49,967 nucleotides of DNA from Mastigamoeba balamuthi (taxonomy: Eukaryota; Evosea; Mastigamoebida; Mastigamoebidae), in NCBI GenBank assembly GCA_902651635.1, contig CACRSC010000067.1, forward strand, positions 93,120 to 143,086, read 5' to 3'. Made by a program: the position numbers and the translations under genes. The notes beneath the pieces were generated by a model that saw only the letters and a program-made list of their open reading frames with translations, was not told the DNA's origin and ran no database searches. Below, piece by piece: positions 1 to 10,077 of the stretch (positions are counted from its first letter, which is position 1; each line of letters starts with the position of its first letter).

Positions 1-480
1 AGACACCGCAGGCATTGCCTGGGCCCCCGCGGTGGGTCCCAGAGCGCCTTGTTGGTGCCCTCCTGTGGGGCCGTGTCCGTTCGTTTTGAGCGCCAGCCGG
101 AGCTGCCGCCGTCGCGCCTCCAGCACACCTCCCGCCCCACCTGCAGCGGCAGGAAGGGGCGGACAGGCGTCCTTCAGTGCTACTGGGACCGTGCCTCTTG
201 GGCTGTGTGGTCCGGGCGCAGCCTCGGCGCACCAGTGGTTGCGCACCCACTGGAGCTCCTACTGCTGTCCCTTGACACCACAGCCAACACCATCTTTTTG
301 TCATGTGGGTTCTCTTGTGTGTTGCCTTTTCGGGGTGGTAATCACATTTATGGGTCGCTGTCTCCGATCTTTCTTTCGTGGCAGACTGGCGCGCTGCAGT
401 CTCCTGAGAGCTCTTGGGCTCCCCTATTTAGATGGGGGGCTTCTGCAGTGGAGGACGACACGTTGACTGTTGTGCAAGGG
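1..480. repeat. Dispersed repeat block, inverted copy at 35.7-35.88 kb
   Basis: Bases 1-75 and 257-360 match, as reverse complement, one continuous stretch at about 35875-35695. The second copy runs straight through, while this copy is split by about 180 bp (separate entry). Bases about 365-480 also match 4795-4925 directly, both starting near a CTTTCGT-GCAGACTGGC segment. No reading frame here looks like a conserved protein, so the overlapping ORFs are taken as chance. The block begins at the window edge and probably continues to the left. Confidence 0.75.
79..256 (+). repeat. About 180 bp inserted element, second copy at 41775-41945
   Basis: This segment interrupts the repeat block and is absent from the otherwise collinear copy at 35.8 kb, where TCCTGTGGGG is followed directly by CCTACTGCTG. 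A diverged copy lies on the minus strand at about 41945-41775, running from CGTTCGTTTTGAG to CCCACTG. Presence and absence at one site plus a second copy elsewhere is what a short mobile element would leave. No clear target-site duplication or terminal inverted repeat is visible. It could be a SINE-like or MITE-like element, or simply a recombined segment. Confidence 0.6.
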
Positions 481-839
481 CCCAGTGTGATGTGCCAAAA
501 ATAGATTACACTGCTCGCTTGCCGCTGCTCAGGGCAACCTCGTGGACCACATGGCAAACACCCAAACGACTGCTTGAAGCGTGTCATTCGTTAACGCGGC
601 AATCTGCCACGGGATCCCAATCTCCAACATCGCACAGACACCCTCAGATCCACCGCCAAGGGTCAATCACAGTGGATGAATAATTGAACACGCTCTGCGT
701 GGGGAAAACAAGTCAAGTTCAGCACGTGGATTCTGGGCACCAAGACGGGGCCTCGGAAGTCGTGATCTACGAGGGGGTTGTGCTGAAGGAAAGCGTGGAG
801 CGCTGGGGACATGCAAAAATCGAGGGAACTGTCAGATTG

Positions 840-1050
840 TGTTGATCGAATTCAATTCAATCTGCGGATTCAAAGACCGCGCAAACCAACTCGAGAGAGT
901 CACAGAAGAATAAGGAACACTCGCCTATCGAGGGGCTGTAGGGGAGGTCATCGACGGCGTTTCCCTGCTCGATCCAGCCGCTGTGCCACGCGTCGAGGAT
1001 GCGGGCGATGTCGGGCGCGCCAGTGCGTTGTTGTTTCAAACCCGCGTGCA
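840..1050 (-). pseudogene. Fragment of the RPDI-repeat protein gene (parent at 34292-35482)
   Basis: On the minus strand a frame reads PDIARILDAWHSGWIEQGNA followed by AG-GCGAGTGTTCC. This matches the second half of exon 1 and the GC-type splice donor of the gene at 34292-34502. The match continues into the intron, which has the same CCGCAGATTGAATTG stretch, and then stops. Upstream sequence has no similarity to the parent and no plausible start. I read it as a broken duplicate carried with the inverted arm. Confidence 0.65.
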
Positions 1051-1779
1051 ATACACCAGGGCCAAGGGGAGGCCACAGCCACTGGACATCATCAGCGCAG
1101 CCAGCGTCGCTGGCAGTCCCCTGCGACTCTACAGAAGGAAGCTTGCCAGCAGCCCATTGCTGTGGCCTGGCGCCAGCAATGAGCTGTGAATACCCCGCGA
1201 GCAGAGTACGCCTTGGCATTGACCACCAGCCTGGCCATCGTGGAATGCGAGACCTTCGTTGTTGAGCGAATTCAATTTGAATACAAACTGGCAATCGAAT
1301 ACAACTCACCGACACTGCCATCCCCCGTGCCGGCGCCCTCGCATTCGAGAGACTGCGTGCAGGCCACAGCACAGTCCAACAGTTTTCGCATTGCAAGCTG
1401 TGCAATCGCAAGATCAACTAGAGACTCAAATGCCAAAACCGGGTCAAGTCGGTGGATCTCTCTGTTTGTCTCTGTGTGCTTTAGTGCGAGCTCACTCAGT
1501 GCCAGTGGCCGTCGGAGTTACCGCACCACAGCGCTGCTCACCTGCTCTCCGCAGTGCGCTCTGCTCCTGCTGGCCACGACGTGCCGTACATGTCCCTCGC
1601 GACCTCGTCCTCGTCCTCCAACTCGATGGTCGATGGGCGCGATCGTGCAGTCGTCCACTGTTGGCCACTCTGTGCCATCCCTCCTCATCCACCTGTGCGG
1701 TTAGTCCTCGTTCTCCCCGGGGCTGTGCGCTGGTCCTCCTTCTCGAACTCCACGGGGACCACAGCCATTCAGGCGATGC
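1051..1779. other. No gene recognised
   Basis: The stretch between the gene fragment and the 3' end of the minus-strand gene at 1780 holds only short overlapping frames with shuffled Ser/Arg/Cys composition and no recognisable domain. An AATTCAATTTGAA motif of the kind found in introns here lies near 1269. It may contain 3' flanking sequence or unrecognised exons. Confidence 0.4.
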
Positions 1780-3591
1780 TCACTGGTCGCTCTCGCTGTC
1801 CTCCGCGTTCTTCTGCGGTGCCCTGGGCCCCTGCACCTCCTCCTCCTCCTCCTCGTCGCCATCGTAGTCGTAGTCGTAGTCGTAGTCGTCCTCGACCTCG
1901 TCCTCATACCACTCGGGGCTCTCCTCACCGTGTGCGGGCCCCTCGTCGAGGAGCTGCTGAGCCGAGTGCTTGTGCCGCTGCGGCACGGGCCACATCACCG
2001 TCTGGGCGGGGTCTCCGGGCATCACAGCCGTCCTCACCGTCTTCCTCAGCACCCTCTCGTTCACGTGGGCAGCCAAGCAGACGGCGTCGAGCAACGCCCT
2101 CGGGTGGAACTGCTGGGCCGCGGCCTGCTCCAGCAGCTCGTGCATCGCCGTGGGCTGCTGGGCACGCTCCGGCGTGTTCCTGGCCAGCTCGGCCACGAGG
2201 CCGGAGTTGAAGAGGAGCAGGGCGCTGAGCTTGGTCTCCTGCCTCGGGGTCAGCGGCTGCAGGCGGCGCGGGTCCATGAACATGGCCACGACGGACTCGA
2301 GGGTGACTTCCGACTCGTGGCCCTCGGCCTGCTCCTCGGTCTCCTCGTCGCTGTTTGCTTCCATCGCCCTCGACGGGCCCTGCAGCTCCGGCGCGGCCGC
2401 AGCGGTCGTCATGGCGGGCACGTCGTCCTCGGCGTCGTCGGCGTCCTTCTCCTGGGCAGCGGCCTCGTCGCGCTCGTCCTGCTCTTGCAGCGTGGGCTTG
2501 TCCTGGGCCTGCTCGCGGTCCTGGGTCTCGTGCGTTCGGGAGACCGTCGAGGCGCTCTGCGTGGGCACAGCGACCGGCACGTGCTGCCTCGGCGGGGTGG
2601 GCAGAGGCGGCGTGGGGGTGTCGCAGTAAATGCACTGCGTGCAGGCGCCGTTGGTGGGCACAGGCGGCGTCGGGGTGTCGCAGTAAATGGCCGCGGCCGT
2701 GCGCTGCACCACCGCGGCCTGCAGCGCGTTGTCCGATGCGGTCTGGTTCGCCACTGCAGGAGCGGAGGGCTGCTTCGAGCTCGAGGAGGTCGAGGTGTCC
2801 TGCTGGGAGCCGATGTCGGGCAACTCCGTGTACACGGGAACCGGCACCGTCCTGCCCAGCCTCCTTTTGCGCGCCGGCTCGTCGCCCTCGTCGTCGTCGT
2901 CGTCGTCACGGGGCCTCTTGCGCTGCACTCGAGGGCCCCTGTGTGAGCCGCTGACAAGTGCACAGAAAACGGGAAGGGATACGGGCTGAGAGAACACCTG
3001 CGTGAGCTCAGCGTCCTCCGCGGAGGTGTCGCACGGCGCCACGGCCATGACGATGTCGGCGTCACAGACTGCGTGGGCATTTTGTGAGCGCAGCAGCGCG
3101 AGCGAGGCGAGAGCGAGGCGCAAGTTCCCGGCGGGATATTGGTGAACGATTAGTTGATTATCCAGCAAGTGGAATCGCGCGGAGATTCAAGAGTTGGGCT
3201 CACCGGGGGGCACGGGGAGCGGGCTGGGGAAGGGACTGAACGAGAGCTGCCACGTGATCGCGGCCCTCTCCACGACCTTCTCCTGGGGCTGCGGCGTCGA
3301 GCTGCCGGGTGCGATCTTCAGGGAGCCGCTCGTCTGCTGCGCCCCCTCCAGCTGCTGCTGCTGCTGCGTGCTCGCGACGACAGACTGCACTTGGCGAGTG
3401 CCTGCGAGTGTTGGCATCGCCAGTCAGTGGAAGGCGCCCGGGCAAGCACTCGAGTTTGCCGAGAGGACACGATTCGTATGCGATTTCCGCCCCCCCTTCT
3501 TGAAGAAAAAGAGGGCAGACTGTCGCTTACCCGTGGTGGCGTTTTCGCTCGTGGCGAAGGGAACGGAATCAGACTGCCTGGTGGTGGACAT
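1780..3591 (-). CDS. Acidic, low-complexity protein, likely nuclear, unknown function
   Basis: Three exons give one frame of 516 codons: 3591-3531, 3401-3204 and 3068-1780. Splice phases agree at both introns (donors GTAAGCG and GTGAGCC). The start is chosen because it opens exon 1 in frame and precedes a strong donor. The product has a Q-rich, proline-rich N-terminus, a basic KRPRDDDDDD stretch followed by RKRR that could be a nuclear localisation signal, a doubled YCDTPTPP motif about 20 residues apart, a long Glu/Asp/Ala-rich middle, a more ordered region around residues 325-435, and a YDYDYDYD-type acidic tail encoded by a GTC/GTA microsatellite. I recognise no family. Composition resembles the proteins at 29687 and 34292, suggesting a lineage-specific family. 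Confidence 0.6.
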
Positions 3592-3896
3592 GGCCGGCGT
3601 TCTCTGAAGAAAGTACTTTGACTTTTTGGGGGCTGTGTTGCTGTGGGGGTGTTCTTCTCAGCGGAGGAAAATGAGATCTGAGAGAAAGGCAATGTGCCCA
3701 TACGTAGGCACCTTGCGTTGCCCGAGTGTGCGGCCCGCACTCTGGTGCACTGCGGTAAGCCACCGAGAGCACGCGCAGCCCGGGGCATGCCGAGTGAAAT
3801 CGAGTGGTGAGCGCTGTGCTCCTGAGCAGACATAGCCCTGCCAACGACACGGGCAAACAACAGAGCTGATTGGTGAGGTACGGGCACGCACGTGCG

Positions 3897-3982
3897 CAGC
3901 AGCGGAAGGTACGCTCCAGTGAGCAGTGTTGGAATTGGAGCAGCAGCGGAAGTTACGCTCGAGTGAGCAGTGTTGGAATTGG
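3897..3982. repeat. Two-unit tandem repeat of about 43 bp
   Basis: Two nearly identical units, each AGCAGCGGAAG-TACGCTC followed by GAGCAGTGTTGGAATTGG, sit side by side upstream of the minus-strand gene at 3591. They differ by only a few bases, so the duplication is recent. No coding function is evident. Confidence 0.8.
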
Positions 3983-4039
3983 CCCATTCGAGTCTGTGAG
4001 ATCTGCACGCGGCACACAATGCACGTAGAGATTGCGAGC

Positions 4040-4400
4040 AGTGGGGCGCACCACCCTCTCCAGAGCTCCCGCTGGACGTCCAGATCGAGGGGTCGCTCGC
4101 TCGAGTCTCCGCGGGAGCAGGGGCGCACTGCTGGTCGGTCGGTGGTGTTGTCGCTGGCATCGATGCCCGGAGACACTGGCGTTGGCTGCTCTCCGCAGAA
4201 GCATCAGTTGATTGCTGAACAAGCCAACGCCAATATATGCGCGCATCGTCGCCAGCGCCAGCAACACCGACGCCCTGTAGCGTGCCCCCGCTCCAGCAGC
4301 CACTCTGCCGAGCGACCCTTCGATGTGGACGTCTGGCGGGAGCACCCGAGAGGGAGGTGTGCCACTGAGTCCCTCCAAACCGCATTCCCGGCTATCGATC
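4040..4400. repeat. Imperfect inverted repeat, arms about 160 bp
   Basis: The sequence from about 4040 to 4205 (GCGCACCACCCTCTC, then GGACGTCCAGATCGAGGGGTC, then TTGGCTGCTCTCCGCAGAAG) reappears, diverged, as reverse complement between about 4400 and 4205. The two arms meet at GCATCAGTTGATTGC near 4200-4215. Translated outward, both arms give a DVxIEGSL-RV-AGAGA motif, so this may be a duplicated coding fragment placed head to head rather than only a cruciform. Nothing else is recognised between 3600 and 4440. Confidence 0.65.
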
Positions 4401-4439
4401 ACGGCCAGGGGCGCAGCCCAGCCGCTGGTAAGGCAATGT

Positions 4440-5020
4440 GTCGCTGGCAATGTGCTGTGCCAGCGCACATCAGCGCAGAGCAGGCAGGAGAGCGCTCACC
4501 GCCCAATCATCCAGAAATCTCGGCAATTCTGAGCTCGTGTTCCAAGCGACGGCCCGACCCACGCTTGCTCCAGCTGTGCAGATCCGATGGCCCGACAAGT
4601 GTGGTGTCAAACTCTGGCTCGGAAGCAGGCATGGACCAGTGCATGGAAGTGCAGGGGAACTTCACGGTCTTCTGGACTGCGAGACCTCGTTTTCTGCAGC
4701 ATGCTTGCAACTGTCACCACGCCGACAACGTCACCGACCCCTCCAACGATCGCGGGTGCCTACATCTCCACCAGCACTGGATCACTGCCTCTGCTCTCTT
4801 CTTTCGTCGCAGACTGGCACGCTGCAGTCCCCGAGCGCTGAGCTCTTGAGCTTCCTATGTGGTTCGCACCCCGAGGGGGCCTTCGCAGTGGAGGCCACAA
4901 CAATGACTGTGGTGCGGGAACGAACATCGAGGAGTCTGAACACATTCGGTTGTTGTTATACGTTACTACAATGTCTTGCGATCACACAAAGGCTGATTGG
5001 TGCAGGCCGGGAGCTCAGAT
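4440..5020. repeat. Block shared with 37.2-37.72 kb (inverted), with internal insertion
   Basis: Bases 4440-4690 match the reverse complement of 37720-37500 (for example AATGTGCTGTGCCAG, and CACTCTGGCTCG followed by AGCAGG). About 4960 onward matches the reverse complement of 37440 downward. The part between, about 4690-4950, is missing from the 37 kb copy and contains the segment shared with 365-480. It forms the 3' flank of the small membrane-protein gene. Confidence 0.65.
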
Positions 5021-5689
5021 GGGCGGGGAGTGCGTCCTCTGCGAGCTGTGTGAGAATTCCAATTGAATATGACGCGCTGCTGTACCAGCAGGGCGCGGTG
5101 CTGCTCAAACGGACGCGTGGTCTGGACTCCGACAACGTGTCTGGGCACGGGCTCGGGCTGGGGGCCGGGGAGCCCTGCAAAGTCGAAGTTGTCGAGGAAC
5201 AGCTGCTGGACCCGCCTGCACTGCCTGATGTAGGGGTTGTCGTCGACCCACCAGCCCGGGGGCACCTCAGCCGGCGCAGACCTCGAGCGCTGGAGGCTCG
5301 CACAGCAAGCCAAGCGTCAGCGCAGCACAGCGGGGACAAACGAGACACTCGGGGGGCGGACGAGGACGGGGAGGTGGTGGCTGAAGGGCCTGTCGTTAGG
5401 GAGTCCGGCCGAGCTGAAGACGGGTGCATGATAGGGGCGGGGCTCGCGCAGGTGGCGCTCAGGAGGCATGCGGCGCTCGTGGTACTCGTGGACGCGCGAG
5501 AAGAGCAGTGGTAACTCTGCGCGAGAGCGCAGTTTAGTTGGGGGGTGAGAAAGCGAGGGCGCTGGGCGCTGGGCGCTGACCGAGCAGGGAGAGGACTCCT
5601 GTCGGGAGAGCGATGAGCGGGATGCCCAAGGCCCACCCGCCTGCAGTCATGGCGGCGAGCACGAAGAACAAGAGGGCGAGGGTGTCCAT
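4966..5689 (-). CDS. Small single-pass membrane protein, multi-copy family
   Basis: The start at 5689 opens MDTLALLFFVLAAMTAGG, a strongly hydrophobic segment of about 30 residues that reads as a signal anchor or transmembrane helix. A donor follows (CTC-G|GTCAGC) and an acceptor GCGCAG restores the frame into a charged exon rich in Arg, His and Pro (LLFSRVHEYHERRMPPER). A further exon is likely, reading VPPGWWVDDNPYIRQC and then VQQLFLDNFDFAGLPG, ending at a stop near 4966; the exon 2/3 junction is not settled. The gene is divergent from the OLD-type ATPase at 6156. Copies at 32866 (middle lost) and 37143 (3' part only) show it is a family. I recognise no known domain. Confidence 0.5.
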
Positions 5690-6155
5690 GGGGAGGAGGT
5701 TCGAGTGGGAAGAGGAGAGGCTGGTGTGAGGGGGCAATACGTATGCACGAGCTCCAAATCTCGGTGTCATAAACCGAAATCTGAGGAGAATATCTGAAGC
5801 CGCGTTTTCGGGCCAGGTGCCTCAAAGCACTGCCAGAGTTCAGACCCTTCTGGAGAGAGTGCTTATCTTATCCGGTCGCCAAGTGCAGTGCCACGCACTT
5901 GCTTAGAAACAGGCGGTCAACGACGAATCCGTGTTCGTTCTAAGTCATTGTTGATGCGCCAGAGACACTGCAGCACCGGAGACTGCGAGCCCCCTCCACC
6001 TTCTGCGTAGACGACAACCCGCAGCGGGTTATCCATACGCTTGTGGCATCAACACCCACATGAACATTGGAGTTGCATAGGCCTTCAGGGCAGCGTCATC
6101 AGGCACACACGGAATCAACAGGAAAATCTCAAAATCAGAGAAACAAAATCAAGCG
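5690..6155. promoter_or_regulatory. Bidirectional promoter of the membrane-protein/OLD-ATPase pair
   Basis: This 466 bp intergenic region separates two divergent genes and is conserved, with scattered indels, as reverse complement at 32467-32865 between the second copies of the same two genes. Conserved blocks include GTTTATGACACCGAGATTTGG near the membrane-protein side, GGCACCTGGC, and near the ATPase start AGCGGGTT-TCCA, TTGTGGC-TCAACACCC and TCAAGCGATG. Conservation outside coding sequence in a decayed copy suggests the pair was duplicated as one block. No clear TATA box is seen. Confidence 0.55.
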
Positions 6156-8687
6156 ATGCGGGCCGCCGAGAGACCACTGAGGTCGCTCTCGTTCCAGCTG
6201 TGTGGCCCCGCCGCCCCGCCGGTCAAGTGCGGCATCACGCTGCGGCTGGGGATCAGGACCCCGGCCAAGGGCAAGGACCTGCGCGTGGCTCTGCAGGCCC
6301 ACCTGACGGAGCTCCTGGACCGCGAGGTCTCGTTCTCGCGCATGGCTGTCCACCTCCCCACCGCCCTGGCGCACTACGCTTCCGCCGGCGACGCTCTCGA
6401 CCCCGCCAGGGACCTCGGCGACGACTTCTTCGAGCAGCAGGCCCCTCTGCGTGTCGAGCTGCTCGAGCACTCGCTGCAGTGCTCGCCCCCTCGCGCAGAC
6501 CCGCGCAGGCGTCTCGTCGCGCTCAAATCAATTGAATTGGAGCGCTGTGCAATGTTCCGGAGCGTGCGCGTGGACCTCGCGGGCACCGCTTCGGTTCTGG
6601 TCGGGGAGTGTGAGAGCGGCAAGACGACAGTGCTCCGAGCCATCAACGTGCTGCTCTTCTGCGTGCACTCGCACGTGCAGTCGGGCGCCAAGGTGCTCCG
6701 CAGGCCCACAGCCACACGGCCCCACAAGTACAGCGTCTGATCGTCCCTGCACCGCCCCACAGGCGTTCAAACTCGAGCGGCACAAGCTGGCCCCTCCAGG
6801 CGCCAAGGGCTTTGTCGCACTGTTCCACAACTACGACGTCTCGCAGCCCCTGGGCCTCAGGGGCACGTTCTCGACAGAGGCCACGGACACAACCGCGTCT
6901 TTCAGCTTCACCTGCAGGCTCGGTGCGCACTCGTGTCCAGATCGAGACGTCCGGCCACCCCTCACTCTGCTCGCCCAGGCTTCGACTTTGACCTCGACGT
7001 CACGGTGGGCGTGGGCGACAGCCCCAGCGACTACAGCGCCGCCTTCGCGGTCCCGCTGTTCTTCGACAACGACCTCTCGGCGATCGGCGTCTCGATGGTG
7101 CCCGACGACGTCGTCCCCTCAACACTCCGCCCAAGAGGACGTCTCCACACGTTCCTGCCCAACCTCTTCCGCTTCGTGCGCCGCTCGCAGCTCTTCACTG
7201 CCACCTCGCACGCTGCTCAGCCCTCTCTCTGCAGCTGAGTGCCAGCAGCAACAGCCCGGAGAGGCACAGGGCTGTCAACGACTGGGTCCGCGCCATGTTC
7301 CCCGACCACGAGGCCTTCTCCTTGGATGTCACGCAAGCAGCCGAGACTGGCGACCTCTTCTGCAAGCGGAGGGGCTTGGATATGTGGGAGCCGCTGCAGT
7401 GTCGCGGGACAGGTTCCTGCAGTCACGCCCACCGCCAATCCAAGCACGCACACTCTCAGCGCCGCTTAGGATTCCAGAAGGTCGCTGCCCTTGCGTTCGT
7501 GCTCGAGGAGTTCCACGACAAGGACGTGGTGCTGATCGTCGACGAGCTGGAGGCGTTCGTGGGGCCACGGCTTCTGCAGTCGCTGGTGCAGAGCATCGTC
7601 CGGGGGATTAATCACATCAACCCAGCGTTCACGCCCAAGATCCAACTCATCACGTCCACGCACTCGCCCAGTGTGCTGACGCAACTCGGGTCGGTGCAGG
7701 TTTCGTTGTGGTGGTCGGCGCACTCGAATCACTGATCTCATACAATTGCAGATCGTTGACTTAATGAACAGAACTCGGGGACCACTCCCCTCTGTGGGCT
7801 TCAGCGACGACATTCTGCAGCAGCTTGGCATTGACTCTCTGGAACCCTTCAGGTTCGCCCATCTCTCTGCACTTGCTCTGTGCCGCGCATTGATAGCCAA
7901 CCTGTCCAGGGCAAACGCAGTGTTCTTGTTCGAGGGAGCTTGGGACAAGACGGCGTTGTTTTCTCTATACAGGAGACAGTTCGGGGAGCTGGAGTTCTCC
8001 CACATGGTCAGCCACTCGGCAACTGCGACAGTGAGGGGTGATCTCGAGTGTGGAAACCTCGATCAGGTGCACATATCGCTTTGCTCGGACAGCCGAAATC
8101 CGTGTCCGCACTCATCACAGGACACAGTTGGTGGACGTCCTTTTGGACACCTTCAAGAGGCCGATTGCTGTCCTGGCCTTCAGAAACCGCTGCTACCACT
8201 CGAACGAGGCGCTCCAGAGGGGTCTCACAAAGAAGGTCAAGGTCATGTGGCCCACCAACGCCAACGAGTTCGTCAATGTGTTGGCCACGAGCTCTCCACT
8301 TGAGCTACTCGCGGCCCACTGCAAGTCCGGAGATCCCATCACAGCCCGAGTGCTCAGTGCGATGATCGAGGGACAAAAGGAGCAGGTCCTGGACCGCATG
8401 TTCGAGGTTGCTGTGGACGAGTGGCTCGTGCTCCACAAGGGTCAGGTCGGCTCTCAATTGGTCTTCTTGCCTTCACTGAGCAACCGCAGTTCATGCCCCG
8501 TGTTGAGACAATGAGATGCCTGGCGCACACCGAAGCAGTGTGGAACTCGTGCCCTGCCGCTTGGGCCGACATCAAGCAGGTCAGCGAATTGGACATCGAA
8601 GGCATCGCTGCCGATGACCGAGTTCCATTTCCGACTGATGCGGGTGCCTGGGTCACAGCAATGTACCAAGCAGTTCGCTCGTCCTGA
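6156..8687 (+). CDS. OLD-family ATPase with TOPRIM-like domain (putative nuclease)
   Basis: Eight exons (6156-6692, 6763-6922, 6979-7175, 7235-7412, 7470-7699, 7752-8066, 8128-8445, 8490-8687) sum to 2133 nt, exactly 711 codons, with consistent phases. After about 120 residues of unknown type comes an SMC/OLD-like ATPase start (ALKSIELERCAMFRSVRVDL), Walker A GECESGKTT at about 150-158, Walker B VVLIVDELEAF with D382-E383, then STHSP as in the OLD H-loop. A TOPRIM-like motif follows, VFLFEGAWDKTAL, with E495 and D499. The usual second TOPRIM acid pair is not obvious: IAVLAFRNRCYHS stands where DxD is expected, so nuclease activity is uncertain. In bacteria and phages such proteins (Old, GajA of Gabija) are conflict-system nucleases; a role here is inference. 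It pairs divergently with the membrane-protein gene. Confidence 0.8.
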
Positions 8688-8904
8688 GGGCAGCACACAG
8701 AAGTGGATAGGGCTGCGCCCATTGAAGGACAGCACCCAACAAGCTGGTCCAGGTGTCAGCCAGCCAGCCCACACTCTGCCTCAAGGTACATACAATTGAT
8801 GGGTCACCAGCCCAGGAACCCCAGCCAGTGATACACCAGTTTGGCTGTGGCCCTGTGGGCTGCCGAAAAAGAGAAAAAGCGATTCGATGTGCCCTGGATT
8901 GAGC

Positions 8905-9095
8905 ACACCGGGGAGCTACCCCAGCTCCCAGTTTGCGTGCAGGGCACTGGGAAGCCCTCTTCCAGTTTGGTGCAAGGGTACTGGGACCTCTCCAGCTTTG
9001 TTTGAAAGGGCCCTGGGCAGTCCTCTCCAGTTTGGGTGGCAGGGCACTGGGGAAGCCCTCTCCAGTTTGGGTGTAAGGGCACTGGAGAGCCCGCT
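8905..9095. repeat. Minisatellite of about 35 bp units, each with a short hairpin
   Basis: Four to five degenerate units follow CCAGTTTGGGTG-AAGGGCACTGG and then GAAGCCCTCT. CCAGT at one end of the core pairs with ACTGG at the other, so each unit can fold into a small hairpin. It lies just beyond the OLD gene's 3' end. The same minisatellite, inverted, lies at about 28795-28890, where it directly joins a truncated OLD copy. Confidence 0.8.
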
Positions 9096-9514
9096 CTGCT
9101 TTTCATTTGGTTTCTGGTCTTTTGGTTCTGCGCTCCCCTCCAAGTCCTGGATGCCTTGTGGGGCGGAGCTGTGCCAGGGGATGCCGTGCATGCGGACGGC
9201 ACCCAACCGGAAGTTGTTCGAGGGCATTGGTTGCTGGCCCTGTGGCTTGGGACTCATACTCCCAGCCGCTCTGTGATCCTGTCAACAGAGGGCTGTCCTG
9301 GTGTTGGAGATGCCGGGCGCCACACCCGACCACACTTGTATCACGAGGCCGTGGTCTATAGCCCCCGGGCCGCGTCTCTTGAGACTGCGACCCAGCAGAT
9401 ATACCCCGTATTCGGGCTGCACAACGGGTATATATTCGCAGAGAGTAGTGCCATTATGGGTCCACCTCCAATCCCTGCCTCGAGACCCCAGCTTCACACA
9501 GCGGAGAAGGAGAT

Positions 9515-9665
9515 CATATCGAAGATAATATTGATAGTAGCGGAGGCTGGAGACTCTGCACGCAGCACGGGCTGGCTTCGGCGCTGGGATTGCGATCCCT
9601 CGTCTGGGACTTTTTCCGTCGAGAAAAAAACCGAACCACGGAATATCACTCCCCTTGTATCGGTG
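9515..9665. repeat. Block shared with 28650-28760 (inverted)
   Basis: The stretch containing ATTGATAGTAG, GGCTGGAG, GGGCTGGCTTCGGCGCTGGG and GGAATATCACTCCCC is repeated as reverse complement at 28760-28650. It lies between the minisatellite and the ADP-ribosyltransferase fragment here, and in the same order at 28 kb, which ties both arms into one ancestral arrangement. The 420 bp before it (9096-9514) has no recognised gene. Confidence 0.7.
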
Positions 9666-9689
9666 GTTTTTAAAAGGCCGTTCATCAGG

Positions 9690-10077
9690 TAGAACAGAGA
9701 GCCTCACCAGCACTCCATCTTCGCCTTCTGCTCGGGTGCAAGATAGCTCATGGTGAGCGAGGAGACTCGTTGTTTCTTGTTTGCTCTCTTCTCACCATTC
9801 TTTGGCGCAGGTCGTTGCTGAGCTTGTGGTACAGGTTGTCCTCTGGCTGGAAATCGTCAGCGTCGAACGTGTACGCCACAAATGGCATACATTTTCGCTC
9901 TCCGCTCTGGCACGAGCGACAGGCGGTGACATGACATACGTTATCACCACACAACGGCTCTCTTTGCCACGCATTCACGTGGACCAGTGAGATACCTGTG
10001 CCAGCAGTGTCCAAAAAGAGAGCAGTCCGTGAGAGTTTAGACAACACTGCGCAATTTGAAACCATCTGAATTGCCAC
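9690..10077 (-). pseudogene. ADP-ribosyltransferase gene fragment
   Basis: The minus strand from about 9900 reads VAYTFDADDFQPEDNLYHKL, a conserved intron (GTGAGAAGAG to CCCGAGCAG), then KAKMEC. This is the junction of the intact gene at 27826-28000. The next codons read TGG TGA where the intact gene has TGG TGG, and similarity ends soon after at LMNG. Sequence upstream, to about 10077, is open but does not match the intact gene. The catalytic region is absent, so this is a dead partial copy. Confidence 0.8.

Noticed and set aside
1862-1886. GTC/GTA microsatellite considered as an independent repeat
   Set aside because: It encodes the in-frame Asp-Tyr tail of the minus-strand gene, so it is covered there.
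6735-6762. A 28 nt intron in the OLD gene (GTCTGA to CCACAG)
   Set aside because: The donor at 6693 (AAG|GTGCTC) is stronger, conserved in the copy at 31-32.5 kb, and gives a normal 70 nt intron in the same phase.
8905-9095. CRISPR-like array
   Set aside because: Units abut without unique spacers and vary in length; this is a minisatellite in a eukaryotic genome.
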